Shown here: positions 41,491 through 50,339 of the stretch, in pieces
How the letters are laid out: each line of letters starts with the position of its first letter
How positions within the stretch are numbered: the stretch's first letter is position 1
Source: Solimonas sp040066175
GTDB lineage: Bacteria > Pseudomonadota > Gammaproteobacteria > Nevskiales > Nevskiaceae
Reading direction: 5' to 3'
Length of the DNA: 64,000 nt
NCBI RefSeq assembly: GCF_040066175.1
Contig: NZ_JBEAAM010000005.1
Span: 11,484-75,483, forward strand
The notes under the pieces: model-generated
What the model was told of the DNA's origin: nothing
Database searches by the model: none
The model's input: only the letters and a program-made list of their open reading frames with translations
Made by a program: the position numbers and the translations under genes

Positions 41491-42786
41491 ATGCCCTCGA
41501 TCCCACTGCTGGCACGAGCCAAGAGCTACTACGCCCGGCTGCCGGCGGCCCGCGCCTATCTCGAACGCCACGGCCTGCGCATGACCCTGCTGCGCGTCCT
41601 CGACGTCCTCGTCCGCGAGTCCGCCCTCGACAGCGTGGCCGCCGCCAACCAGTGGCTGGACAAGGCAAGAGGCGTCAACGTCGCCACCGATGCGCGGCAC
41701 TTCGGGCGACCGTCGGTGGCGATCATCGGTGCGCTGGATCTCCCCCAGTGCAAGAAGTACCGGGTCATGCAGAAGATCGAGGAACTGGCCGCGCATGGCT
41801 GCGGCACCGTCGTCTCCAGCCACTTCGACGTGCCGCGCTCGTTCGACGTGCTGCAACTGGCCACCGCGGTCATCTTCTACCGCGTCCCCGACGGCGACGT
41901 GTTCCGCGGCTACGTCGAGGAAGCGCGCCGCCTCGGACTGCCGGTCTTCTACGACATCGACGACCCGGTGTTCTGCCGCACGATCTACGAGAGCAACGCC
42001 AACCTGAAGACGCTGGCACCGGCCGAACGCGCCCATCTGCTCGACGACAGCCGCAGGTACCTGGCGGCGATGCAGCAGTGCGACGCCGCAATCCTGAGCA
42101 CGCCCGGCCTCGCCCTCGTGGCACGAACCTACCTCGAAGGCAAGCCGGTCCACGTCTGGCGCAATGCCATCGATGCGGAACTGCTGTCCATCGGCGCCGA
42201 CCTGCGTGCCACGCCGACCGGACGGCGCGACGGCAGCCTGCGCATCGGCTACATGTCGGGCTCGCGGGCGCACGATCTGGACTTCGAACTGATCGCCGGG
42301 GCGCTGGCGGCGACGCTGCGACGCTTCCCCCACGTCTCGCTGACCATCGCCGGGCACGCAGGTATTCCAGACGCACTCAAACCCTTCGAGGCACGCATCT
42401 TCGTCCGCCCGTTCTCCAGCTACCGCGGCTACCTGGGCGCCGTCGCCGACACGGACATCGTCGTCATCCCGCTGCTCGCCGACACCTTCAATGCCTGCAA
42501 GAGCGCCATCCGTTACCTCGAGGCGGCGCTGCTGGAAGTCCCCTGCGTGATCAGCCCGGTCGGTGACTTCCTCAACGTGGCGCGCCACGGCGAAACCGCC
42601 CTGTTCGCGGAAGGCGAAGCGGACTGGGCGTTCTGCCTCGCCGATCTGATCGAATCCGCCGACCGGCGCCGCCGCATCGGCCAGGCGGCACGCACCGACG
42701 TGCTGGCGCGGCAGACCACGCGCGCGATCGCGGAAACTCTCGATCCGGCGCTGCTGGACACGATCAAGGGGCGTGCGCATGTCTAG
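41491..42786 (+). CDS. Glycosyltransferase family 4 (GT-B)
   Basis: 431 residues if started at the ATG 41491; no good ribosome binding site is seen and a start upstream is possible. The N-terminal Rossmann domain contains VFYDIDDPVF. The C-terminal domain has RIGYMSGSRAHDLDFELIAG and the donor-site region PLLADTFNACKSAIRYLEAA (with a serine-lysine in place of the usual E-x7-E spacing being only partly clear). Proteins of this type act in surface glycan assembly. It overlaps the next GT4 by 8 bp and opens the rightward operon. Confidence 0.8.
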   Translation: MPSIPLLARAKSYYARLPAARAYLERHGLRMTLLRVLDVLVRESALDSVAAANQWLDKARGVNVATDARHFGRPSVAIIGALDLPQCKKYRVMQKIEELAAHGCGTVVSSHFDVPRSFDVLQLATAVIFYRVPDGDVFRGYVEEARRLGLPVFYDIDDPVFCRTIYESNANLKTLAPAERAHLLDDSRRYLAAMQQCDAAILSTPGLALVARTYLEGKPVHVWRNAIDAELLSIGADLRATPTGRRDGSLRIGYMSGSRAHDLDFELIAGALAATLRRFPHVSLTIAGHAGIPDALKPFEARIFVRPFSSYRGYLGAVADTDIVVIPLLADTFNACKSAIRYLEAALLEVPCVISPVGDFLNVARHGETALFAEGEADWAFCLADLIESADRRRRIGQAARTDVLARQTTRAIAETLDPALLDTIKGRAHV

Positions 42787-43993
42787 GCGCGTCCTGATCG
42801 TCAACGTCTATTTCGCGCCGACCAGCTTCGGCGGCGCGACGATCGTCGCCGAGGAAATGGCCGAACGACTCGCCGGCCAGCACGGCTGGTCGGTCAGTGC
42901 CTTCACCTCGATGCAGGCCGGTCACCTGCCGGACTTCTCGATCCGCCGCTACCGCGCCCGTGCCGCCGACGTCGTCGCCGTCAGCCTGCCGGGCGTGTTC
43001 ACGTACACCGAGCAGTACCTGAGCCCGCGCGTGCGCACGCGCTTCGCCGAAATGCTGGATGCCTTCGCGCCGCACGTGGTCCATCTGCACTGCGTGCAGA
43101 CCCTGGGCGCCGACCTCATCGACGAGATCCGCGCGCGCCACATTCCGTTCGCCGTCACGCTGCACGACTGCTGGTGGCTGTGCGAGCGCCAGTTCATGAT
43201 CGACGCACTTGGACATTACTGCTTCCAGGAGAAGATCTCGCCGGACCGCTGCCGCTACTGCGTCGACGACCATCAGGCCAGCGTCAGGCGCGCCGCATAC
43301 CTGCACGAGCAACTGAGCAAGGCCGACCGGCTGATCTTCCCGAGCGCGTTCCAGCGCGATCTCTACATCGCCAACGGCTTTGCCGCCGAGCGCTGCGTCG
43401 TCAACAAGAACGGTGTGCGCCCGCCGTCGTCCGGGTACCGGCGGCGCCAGGCCGGCGGCGCACCCGTGTTCGGATTCATCGGCGGTCCGGGCCACATCAA
43501 GGGTGGCGACATCATCGTCCGCGCCCTGCAGCTGCTCGGCCGCGACGACATCCATCTCAAGGTCGTCGATGCCGCACAGAACGTCGGCACGAGCTGGCAG
43601 CGCGACGGCTACTGGAACGTGCCGTGCACGGTGGAACACATCCCCGCCTATACGCGCGAGACGATGGACGCGTTCTACGCCTCGATCGACGTGCTGCTCT
43701 TTCCTTCGCAATGGAAAGAAAGCTTCGGCCTGACCGTGCGCGAGGCGCTGCTGCGCGACGTCTGGGTGATCGCCACCGACGCCGGCGGCGTGTCGGAGGA
43801 TCTGGTTGCAGGCGACAACGCCAGCCTGCTGCCCCTCGACGGCCGTCACGCCCCTCTGGCCGAAGCGATCGCCGACTGCCTGAAGCGGAGCGACTGGGCC
43901 GAGTACCGCAACCCGCACAAGGCGACGGTCACGACGCTCGACAGGCAGGCCGCCGAACTGTCGAATCTGCTCGATGCGATCGCGCAGGTCTGA
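42779..43993 (+). CDS. Glycosyltransferase family 4 (GT-B)
   Basis: 404 residues from the ATG at 42779 with AAGGGG seven bases upstream. The N-terminal glycine-rich loop is FAPTSFGGATIVAEEMAERL, the acceptor side has TLHDCWWLCERQ followed by a Cys cluster CFQEKISPDRCRYC that may bind a metal or be structural, and the donor site is FPSQWKESFGLTVREALLRD with the E-x7-E motif. Typical of capsule and O-antigen GT4 enzymes. Translation is coupled to the previous gene. Confidence 0.88.
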   Translation: MSRRVLIVNVYFAPTSFGGATIVAEEMAERLAGQHGWSVSAFTSMQAGHLPDFSIRRYRARAADVVAVSLPGVFTYTEQYLSPRVRTRFAEMLDAFAPHVVHLHCVQTLGADLIDEIRARHIPFAVTLHDCWWLCERQFMIDALGHYCFQEKISPDRCRYCVDDHQASVRRAAYLHEQLSKADRLIFPSAFQRDLYIANGFAAERCVVNKNGVRPPSSGYRRRQAGGAPVFGFIGGPGHIKGGDIIVRALQLLGRDDIHLKVVDAAQNVGTSWQRDGYWNVPCTVEHIPAYTRETMDAFYASIDVLLFPSQWKESFGLTVREALLRDVWVIATDAGGVSEDLVAGDNASLLPLDGRHAPLAEAIADCLKRSDWAEYRNPHKATVTTLDRQAAELSNLLDAIAQV

Positions 43994-44009
43994 GACCTGA
44001 AGTCCGCAC

Positions 44010-45071
44010 ATGGGAAAGAAAAGAACCCTGTACCTGCACATCGGCCGGCCCAAGGTCGGATCGACGGCGCTCCAGCACTTCCTGTGGAACAACCGCGAGC
44101 GGCTCGCCCAACAGGGCATCCTCTACCCGGCGACACCGATGCTGCAGAAGGCATCGCACAAACTCGCACTCGTGTTTCAGCCGGAGCTGCCCGATGCACG
44201 CTCCGTCCGCGGTACGAGCGCCGAGGCGATCTATGCCGCGATGCTCGCCGAGGCGCGGCGGTCCGGCCTGCGTCGTCTCGTCGCCTCCTCGGAGAATCTC
44301 TTCCTCGTGGATCCGGCGCTGCCCGCAGCGCATCTGCGCGATCGCTACGACACCAAGATCGTCTGCTACGTGCGCCGCCAGGACGAGGTGCTCGCCTCGA
44401 GTTATGTCGAGGAGCTGAAGTCCGGCCTGATCAGCGGCAGCCCAGCAGTCGAACACTATGTGGACGACCCGGAGCGCCTGCGCTGGCTCGACTACGCCGC
44501 GGTCCTCGACCGCTGGGCGTCGGCGTTCGGCACCGAGAACATCCTCGTCCGCGTGTACGAGACCGGCCAGCTCGCCGGCGGCAGCATGCTCGACGATTTT
44601 GCGGCGCTGATCGGCGCGGATGTCGCGGCGCTGTCGAAGCCCAGGACCCGCCTCAATCCGAGCCCCGCCCGCGACGTCCTCGACTTCATCGTCATGCTCA
44701 ACGAGCTGCCGGTACCGGTCGCCTCACAGAAATACCGGCTGCGCGATCCGCTGCTGATGTTATCCGAGCACATGGGCGCGAACGGAAGGTTCGACGCGAA
44801 GTCCATCATCCCGGCTGCGATCCGGCAGGCAGTGCTGGAACGCTTCCGGGAGTCCAATGCCGAGGTCGCGCGCAGATATCTCGGCCACGCGGACGGCGTG
44901 CTGTTCCGGGAGCAGCCCCGCGAAGCGAGCGCCGCCGCCGACCGGTCGTATGCAGGGCTGGAGCTGGACCGCTTTGCGCGCATGGCAGCGATGCTGTTCA
45001 GCTTGCAACAGCATCGCATCCTGCAGCTGCAGAAGCAGATCGACGAGCTCAAGGCTCGCCTCGGGCGATGA
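44010..45071 (+). CDS. Sulfotransferase-like P-loop protein with C-terminal coiled coil
   Basis: 353 residues. The N-terminus YLHIGRPKVGSTALQHFL is the 5'-phosphosulfate-binding loop of PAPS-dependent sulfotransferases, and IVCYVRRQDEVLASSYVEEL fits the 3'-phosphate-binding strand and helix (arginine and serine). The last about 45 residues (MLFSLQQHRILQLQKQIDEL) are predicted to form a coiled coil. It probably adds sulfate to the glycan made by the neighbouring transferases. Start ATG 17 bp after the GT4 stop; it overlaps the next gene (ATGA). Confidence 0.78.
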   Translation: MGKKRTLYLHIGRPKVGSTALQHFLWNNRERLAQQGILYPATPMLQKASHKLALVFQPELPDARSVRGTSAEAIYAAMLAEARRSGLRRLVASSENLFLVDPALPAAHLRDRYDTKIVCYVRRQDEVLASSYVEELKSGLISGSPAVEHYVDDPERLRWLDYAAVLDRWASAFGTENILVRVYETGQLAGGSMLDDFAALIGADVAALSKPRTRLNPSPARDVLDFIVMLNELPVPVASQKYRLRDPLLMLSEHMGANGRFDAKSIIPAAIRQAVLERFRESNAEVARRYLGHADGVLFREQPREASAAADRSYAGLELDRFARMAAMLFSLQQHRILQLQKQIDELKARLGR

Positions 45072-46228
45072 ACGCCACGTCCGGCCCACTGCATGACACG
45101 GCCCGCTGCCGCACGGCCGTGCTGGTGCTCGGCCCGCACCGTTCCGGGACCAGCGCGCTGACGCGCGGACTGGTCTGTGCCGGAATCGATCTGGGCCGGG
45201 ACGTGCTGGCGGCCAATGCCGACAATCCGAAGGGCTTCTTCGAGAACGCCCGGCTCGTCGAGTTCAACGACCGCCTGCTCAAGCATCTCGGGCTGTGCTG
45301 GGATTCCTTCGGGCATTCCGATCTCGCGGGACGGTTGGCGGACCTGCCTCCGGATTGGAGAAATGAAGCCGCGACATTGATCCGCAGTCAGTTCGGGCCG
45401 GACTCGGACATCGCCGTCAAGGATCCACGGCTGTGCCTGCTCGCGCCGTTCTGGGATGGTGTACTGGACGAGGCCGGTTATCGACGCCAGTACGTGCTGG
45501 TCATCCGCCATCCGGTCGAGTGCGCCGAGTCGCAGCGCAGGCGTCATGTCGCCGACCCGCGATTTCACTTCGTCGGAGGCAGCATCACCGAAGGGGTCCT
45601 GCTGTGGGCGAGCTACATGGAGGCCGCACTCCGCTTCTTGGCGGACAGACCCTTCCTCTGCGCCAGCCATGCCGCCTTGATCGACGATCCCTCGACGAGC
45701 CTCGGCGCATTGTTGACACAACTGGGATTTTGCGCGCCGGCGGCCGAGCTGCAGGAGTTCATTCACGGCTTCATCGATCCGGCTCTGTACCACCACCGCG
45801 CCGACGCGGCCACGACCGATCGAGCCGACGGGTTCTCGCCTTACGTGCAGGTGTATCAGGATCTGCTCGCGCCTCGTCCTGATGCGGCGGCACTCGGCCG
45901 AAGACTCGAACGACTGATTGCGTCCGACGCCGCGCTGCTCGGTACGACTCAGCGTTGCTACGTGCGCGCCCGCCATGCCGCCGTGGAGGCGGGCCTCGAA
46001 CTGCTCGAAGCCAAGCGCATCATCGCCTTCCAGGAGCACATGCTGGCCGAGAACCAGCGCAAGATCGAGGAGCACCAGAACCAGCTGGACGAGGCCAAGC
46101 GGCAGTTCGCAGCCGAGCGCCGGAAGTCCGAAGAACTCGCGGTCGCGCTCGCCGCCTGCGAGGACCGCCGCAGGGTGACCGGTCCCGCGCCGCGTCCCGC
46201 CAAGCACCATCCCGAGGGCCGTCGATGA
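45068..46228 (+). CDS. Sulfotransferase-family protein with C-terminal coiled coil
   Basis: 386 residues from the ATG at 45068. P-loop LVLGPHRSGTSALTRGLVCA (about residues 20-39), KDPRLCLLAPFW, and the VLVIRHPVECAESQRRRH block with the RxxxxxxxS-type 3'-phosphate site. From about residue 325 the protein is a long charged coiled coil (AENQRKIEEHQNQLDEAKRQ). GC content is visibly lower in the middle than in neighbouring genes, a hint of separate origin. Together with the preceding sulfotransferase it may form a complex through the coiled coils (inference). Confidence 0.78.
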   Translation: MNATSGPLHDTARCRTAVLVLGPHRSGTSALTRGLVCAGIDLGRDVLAANADNPKGFFENARLVEFNDRLLKHLGLCWDSFGHSDLAGRLADLPPDWRNEAATLIRSQFGPDSDIAVKDPRLCLLAPFWDGVLDEAGYRRQYVLVIRHPVECAESQRRRHVADPRFHFVGGSITEGVLLWASYMEAALRFLADRPFLCASHAALIDDPSTSLGALLTQLGFCAPAAELQEFIHGFIDPALYHHRADAATTDRADGFSPYVQVYQDLLAPRPDAAALGRRLERLIASDAALLGTTQRCYVRARHAAVEAGLELLEAKRIIAFQEHMLAENQRKIEEHQNQLDEAKRQFAAERRKSEELAVALAACEDRRRVTGPAPRPAKHHPEGRR

Positions 46229-47127
46229 GCGGGCCCTGGCGGCTGCACCCGCCGCTGAGCATCGTCGTCGCCTTCCACAACATGCGCCGCGAAGCGGCGC
46301 GCACGCTGTTTGCGCTGACCACCGCATTCCAGCGCAACGTGCACGAGCGGGACTACGAAGTCATCGTCATCGACAGCAACTCGCGCGAGGCACTCGACGC
46401 ACGCTGGGTGGAATCGCTGCAGCGCAACTTCCGCTACCGCTACGTCGAGTCGGACGTGCCGACGCCGAACAAGGCGATGAACGCCGGCATCCGCATGGCG
46501 CGCGGGAGGCATGTCTGCTGCATGATCGACGGCGCGCGCATTCCGTCGCCGGGTGTCGTGTCCGGCATGATCCGGGCGAGTTCGGCGCTGAACCCGGCCT
46601 ACGTGATGACGCTGGGCATGCACCTGGGCCCCAAGTCGCAGGACCAGTCCGTGTCCGAGGGCTACGATCAAACGGTCGAGGACCGCTTGCTCGACACTGT
46701 GGACTGGAAAAGCGACGGCTACGAGCTGTTCCGCATCGCCGCACCGGCGGTGTCCTCGCGCGGCGGCTATTTCGCGCCGATCGCGGAATCGAACTGCTTC
46801 ACGGCACCGCGCAAGGTCCTGCTGGACATCGGCGGCTTCGACGAGCGCTTCGTCGAACCGGGCGGCGGCCTCGTGAACCTGCACATCCACAACCGGCTGG
46901 TGACGCATCCGCAGTTGCAGCCAGTGATGCTGCTCGGCGAGGCGACCTTCCACCAGTTCCACGGCGGCGTCGCCACCAACACGCCGGCCGCGCAGTCGCC
47001 GTTCGCACGCTTCTGCGCCGAGTACGAGCGCGTGGTCGGCAGGCCGTTCGGCAAGGCGTGGCGCGAGCCGCTCTACTTCGGCGCGATGCCGCTTCAGGCC
47101 AGGGCGCTGCTGCTGCCGGGCGACTGA
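46225..47127 (+). CDS. Glycosyltransferase family 2, single-domain
   Basis: 300 residues from the ATG at 46225 overlapping the previous stop. GT-A fold with LSIVVAFHNMRREAARTLFA, YEVIVIDSNSRE and a position-equivalent of the DxD motif that reads MIDGARI, without the second aspartate. It is a close paralogue of the N-terminal half of the fusion protein encoded convergently 7 bp downstream; they share GEATFHQ.HGG, HLGP and DGARI blocks. Sugar and acceptor unknown. Confidence 0.82.
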   Translation: MSGPWRLHPPLSIVVAFHNMRREAARTLFALTTAFQRNVHERDYEVIVIDSNSREALDARWVESLQRNFRYRYVESDVPTPNKAMNAGIRMARGRHVCCMIDGARIPSPGVVSGMIRASSALNPAYVMTLGMHLGPKSQDQSVSEGYDQTVEDRLLDTVDWKSDGYELFRIAAPAVSSRGGYFAPIAESNCFTAPRKVLLDIGGFDERFVEPGGGLVNLHIHNRLVTHPQLQPVMLLGEATFHQFHGGVATNTPAAQSPFARFCAEYERVVGRPFGKAWREPLYFGAMPLQARALLLPGD

Positions 47128-47134
47128 CGACGCT

Positions 47135-48856
47135 TCAGCGCAGGTCGCGGAAGTGCCGCAGGAAGCGCATCACGCGGCCTTGCTCGCGGGCGCGCTTGCG
47201 CGCTCCGGTGAGGATCACGTCGTCGGGCAGCAAGTCGATCGGCCCTTCGTCGGCGTAACGCGCCAGCACCGCTGCGCTGGGCGTGGCGATGAACCAGGTC
47301 TGCAGGGTATGCGGCCAGTCCAGCTTGGCGCAGTGCAGGCCGGCGCGCTCGCACTCGGCGCGGATCGTCTTCCACGCGAAGAAGTTCAGGCCCGGATAGA
47401 CCCACTCGTCCTTGTACAGGTCCTCGTGCCGCTCGACGAAGGTGGCGACCAGCACGCCCTCCGGCGCGAGCGCGCCCGCCACGGACCGCAGCGCCTGCCG
47501 CAGCTGCGTCGGCCCGGTGTGGCTGAAGATGGACTGCGCGAGCGCGAAGTCGAAGCGCGTGCCGCCGAAGCCGGATAGATCGAACCGGTCGTTGTGCACG
47601 AAGCGCGGACGCCGCATCCGGGCCAGATCGCGCCCGACCTCCTCGGCGAGGCCCTGCTCGACCAGCTGCGCATGGGGCTCCAGCCCGAAGTAACCGTCCG
47701 GCCGCAGGTACGGAATGAACAGCCGCCCGCCACGCAGCGAGCCGCAGCCGACGTCGAGGAGACGGTGATGCTCGCGCAGGCCCAGCATCACCAGCAGGCT
47801 GAACTGCAGGCCCGCGGCGAGGTCGTAGTGCTCGGCACGGCCGACGTAGGCGCGGTGGTGGTCGTCGCCGGGCCTGGCGTCGGCGGGTGGCGGCGTGGAC
47901 ACGGACGGCGCGGTCGTCGCGAGCTCCCAGCTCTTCATCAGCTCATCGGCGGAGTACCGGAGCCACTGCAGCGTCTCGCGGCGCGCATAGCCGTAGAGCC
48001 TGGGCGTGCGATTCGGAAGCTCATAAGGCTTGCCGCGGATGGCCTCGTACTGCTGCTTGTACACCGCCAGCTCGCGCGGCACGTCGGCGGCCGGGCGGTT
48101 GGCCATCGTGCCGCCGTGGACCTGGTGGAAGGTCGCCTCGCCGAGCAGCGTGAACAGCGCCACGTCCGCCAGCTCGCAGGCGCGCTTGTAGAAGTCCAGG
48201 TTGACGATGCCGCCGCCCGGCAGATCGAAGCGCTCGTCGTAACCGCCCAGGCGCTCGTAGATCGCGCGCGGCAGGAACAGCAGGTTGCTTTCGGCGATGC
48301 GGTACAGCCAGCCACCCCGGCTGCCGCCGGCCGGCGCGCAGGCATCGAACATGCGATAGCCGTCCCTGGTCCAGTCGATGCTGCGCAGCAGCTCGTCCTC
48401 GACCTGCTGGTTGTAACCCTGCGCCTGCGAGCGCGTCTGGATGTCCGGCCCGAGGTGGAAGCCCACGGTGCCGACCACCGCCGGTGCATGACGCTCCAGG
48501 CACTCGAGCGCCGCGGCGAGCAGTCCCGGCGAGGCGATGCGCGCGCCGTCGATGAGGATGCCGACGTACTCCCCGCGCGATTCGCGCACGCCGCGGTTGA
48601 TCGCCGCGGCCGGCGACGGCTGCGCCTTGTCGATGCGGATGTGGCGGAAGTTGGGCCCGTGCGCGGTCGTCGCCGCCGGATCGAGCGGCTGGCGCGAACC
48701 GTTGTCGATGGCGATGACTTCGTAGTCCCCGGCGGTGATGTCGCGCTGGTACGCGGCGGACAGCGAGTGCAGCGTGCGTGGCGCCTCGCGCGCCATGTCG
48801 TAGAAGATGGCGATGACCGAGAGCCGGGGCCGATGGGCGGCCGACATGCCGTTCAT
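47135..48856 (-). CDS. Fusion of GT2 glycosyltransferase and class I methyltransferase
   Basis: 573 residues. Residues about 10-300 form a GT2 domain (LSVIAIFYDMAREAPRTLHS, VIAIDNGSR, ILIDGARIASPG, GEATFHQVHGG). Residues about 350-550 form a class I SAM-dependent methyltransferase (LLDVGCGSLRGGRLFIPYL as the SAM loop, FDFALAQSIFSHT). The GT half is a paralogue of the convergent neighbour and the methyltransferase half of the gene at 50340-51029. It may add and methylate a sugar in one step, for example as a chain-capping reaction (inference). The ATG overlaps the stop of the sulfotransferase gene upstream. Confidence 0.85.
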   Translation of the reverse strand: MNGMSAAHRPRLSVIAIFYDMAREAPRTLHSLSAAYQRDITAGDYEVIAIDNGSRQPLDPAATTAHGPNFRHIRIDKAQPSPAAAINRGVRESRGEYVGILIDGARIASPGLLAAALECLERHAPAVVGTVGFHLGPDIQTRSQAQGYNQQVEDELLRSIDWTRDGYRMFDACAPAGGSRGGWLYRIAESNLLFLPRAIYERLGGYDERFDLPGGGIVNLDFYKRACELADVALFTLLGEATFHQVHGGTMANRPAADVPRELAVYKQQYEAIRGKPYELPNRTPRLYGYARRETLQWLRYSADELMKSWELATTAPSVSTPPPADARPGDDHHRAYVGRAEHYDLAAGLQFSLLVMLGLREHHRLLDVGCGSLRGGRLFIPYLRPDGYFGLEPHAQLVEQGLAEEVGRDLARMRRPRFVHNDRFDLSGFGGTRFDFALAQSIFSHTGPTQLRQALRSVAGALAPEGVLVATFVERHEDLYKDEWVYPGLNFFAWKTIRAECERAGLHCAKLDWPHTLQTWFIATPSAAVLARYADEGPIDLLPDDVILTGARKRAREQGRVMRFLRHFRDLR

Positions 48857-49563
48857 GCCGCGATGCTCAACAGGCGCGCATACACCTCACGCACGGCCGG
48901 CGGCAGACCGACGTCCGGCGTGGCCGAGTTCTTGCGCAGCTCCCGCGCAAAGAACTGGAAGCCGCCTGCGGGCGGCGCCAGGCCCAGCTGCGCGGCCAGC
49001 GCCTCCAGCGCGTGCAGATAGCGCTCGTGCGGCCAGTCGAAGCTCACCAGCGGGAACCGGTAGCGCTGCTGATACGCCAGCAGGCGCCGGTTGTACGCGA
49101 GCCAGATTCGAAAGCTGGTGTCGGTGTCGAACTGATTGCGCGCCGCCAGCGAAGCCGCGACGGCCAGCGGATGCCGGAACGTGCCGACGAAGCGCAGTGC
49201 AGGCAGCGCCTCGATCCAGCCGTCGAGCACCAGCAGGCTGCGCGGCTCCTTGAAGCCCCAGACGCGGTCCGTCGGAAAGCCGTCGATCAGCTCGCGCAGG
49301 CGCGCGCGCTGTTCGGCTGTCCACGCCACCGGCTCGCGTGGCGCCTGATCCCAGGCGCCGCCGTTGGCGCGCAGCACGTCGTCGTGCAGATCCATGATCG
49401 CGCGGTTCTCGCGGTTGCCGCGCGCGTTGAACGGCGCCTGCGTGTTGACCTCGCCGAGGAACAGCCCTGCCTCCTCCAGGCTGCCGGCCAGGCAGCTCGT
49501 GCCGCTGCGATGCATGCCCAGGATCGCGACCGGCGCCGCGGTGCTCGTAGTCTGCGTGGTCAT
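48853..49563 (-). CDS. Sulfotransferase-family protein (short)
   Basis: 236 residues. P-loop VAILGMHRSGTSCLAGSLEE (about residues 12-31), GFKEPRSLLVLDGWIEALP, and FVGTFRHPLAVAASLAARNQ with the arginine and serine expected at the 3'-phosphate of PAPS. It lacks the coiled-coil tail of the other two sulfotransferases. It is the first gene of a leftward pair with the GT2-methyltransferase fusion (ATGA overlap). Substrate not known. Confidence 0.8.
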   Translation of the reverse strand: MTTQTTSTAAPVAILGMHRSGTSCLAGSLEEAGLFLGEVNTQAPFNARGNRENRAIMDLHDDVLRANGGAWDQAPREPVAWTAEQRARLRELIDGFPTDRVWGFKEPRSLLVLDGWIEALPALRFVGTFRHPLAVAASLAARNQFDTDTSFRIWLAYNRRLLAYQQRYRFPLVSFDWPHERYLHALEALAAQLGLAPPAGGFQFFARELRKNSATPDVGLPPAVREVYARLLSIAA

Positions 49564-49573
49564 CGTCAGTATA

Positions 49574-49631
49574 TTGTAGGAGCGGCGCCTGGCCGCGAGG
49601 AAAGTCGCGGAACCCGGGTGTACCGGTTCCG
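49574..49631. repeat. REP element plus hairpin between sulfotransferase and yoeB
   Basis: A 25-bp REP-type unit (49574-49598; GTAGGAGCGGC and GGCCGCGA as arms) is followed by a 7-bp-arm hairpin CGGAACC/GGTTCCG (49608-49631). The REP unit is nearly the same as those around the transposase pseudogene at 58338-58813. Confidence 0.7.
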
Positions 49632-49643
49632 TGGATCCAGGAT

Positions 49644-49907
49644 TCAGTCGTAGTGATACCGGCAGGCGACGATGGCCAGATCGCTGTCCTGCGCCGTATA
49701 GACCAAGCGGTGTGTCTCGTCGATGCGCCGCGACCAGAATCCGCTCAGGTTTGCCTTGAGCGGTTCCGGCTTGCCGAGTCCCACGAAAGGGCTTCGGAGC
49801 GTGTCCTGGATCAACAGATTGATTCTCTTGAGCGTCTTGCGGTCCTGGGATTGCCAGTAAACATAGTCTTCCCAGGCTGCGACGGTCCAGACGACCCGGC
49901 TAGGCAT
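49644..49907 (-). CDS. yoeB: YoeB-type toxin (Txe/YoeB family)
   Basis: 87 residues, the length of YoeB. The RNase residues known from E. coli YoeB are conserved in place: E48 (KPEPL), R67 (ETHRLVY), H85 and Y86 in the terminal CRYHYD. YoeB cleaves mRNA at the ribosomal A site. Its start overlaps the last 8 bp of the antitoxin gene, the standard order antitoxin-toxin. The pair has lower GC than the surrounding glycan genes. Confidence 0.94.
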   Translation of the reverse strand: MPSRVVWTVAAWEDYVYWQSQDRKTLKRINLLIQDTLRSPFVGLGKPEPLKANLSGFWSRRIDETHRLVYTAQDSDLAIVACRYHYD

Positions 49908-50154
49908 CCACGAGCTTCCGCGGCCTCACCTTGCCCTTGCGAAGCTGTTCGATCGAGCGCGCGAGATGCGCCGCATTGGCGGGCGTCTTCAGAAGGTGCA
50001 CGGTCTCGATCATGCTGTTGAACGTGTCCAGCGACATGACGACGGCGTCTGGCGCGTCCCTTCGGGCAATCACCGCGTAATCGGCGTCGTCAACGACCGA
50101 ATCGATGACCTTCTTGAGGTTATTGCGGGCCTCGGAGAAATTGATGACTCTCAT
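49900..50154 (-). CDS. yefM: YefM-type antitoxin (Phd/YefM family)
   Basis: 84 residues from the ATG at 50152-50154 (MRVINFSEARNNLKKVIDSV). The N-terminal DNA-binding fold is followed by VIARRDAPDAVVMSLDTFNS, the conserved Phd/YefM core, and a charged tail that would wrap YoeB. It neutralises YoeB and represses its own promoter. A 20-bp perfect palindrome lies directly upstream. Confidence 0.93.
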   Translation of the reverse strand: MRVINFSEARNNLKKVIDSVVDDADYAVIARRDAPDAVVMSLDTFNSMIETVHLLKTPANAAHLARSIEQLRKGKVRPRKLVDA

Positions 50155-50161
50155 GGCTAAC

Positions 50162-50181
50162 TTGTCCAATATATTGGACAA
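50162..50181. promoter_or_regulatory. Perfect palindromic operator upstream of yefM-yoeB
   Basis: TTGTCCAATATATTGGACAA is a complete 20-bp palindrome ending 7 bp before the yefM ATG. YefM operators in other bacteria are palindromes at the same place; here it would overlap the promoter and ribosome binding site. Confidence 0.75.
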
Positions 50182-50244
50182 GCATAACGTGCCAGAAAGT
50201 TGCCGACAAGGCGGGCGGGCGCCATGCACGATCCGTGATCGCCC

Positions 50245-50310
50245 GTGGGAGCGGCGGCCGGCCGCGCAGTCGCCACGCACGACGAATCGCGGCCATCGAT
50301 CGCTCCTGCA
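50245..50310. repeat. Inverted pair of REP units between yefM and methyltransferase gene
   Basis: A unit beginning GTGGGAGCGGCGGCC (50245-50267) faces an inverted unit TCGCGGCCATCGATCGCTCC (from 50287). Together they form a bipartite palindromic element of the same family as at 49574 and 58311. Confidence 0.65.
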
Positions 50311-50339
50311 TCACAGACGTCTCGCGCCGTGACTTCAGC

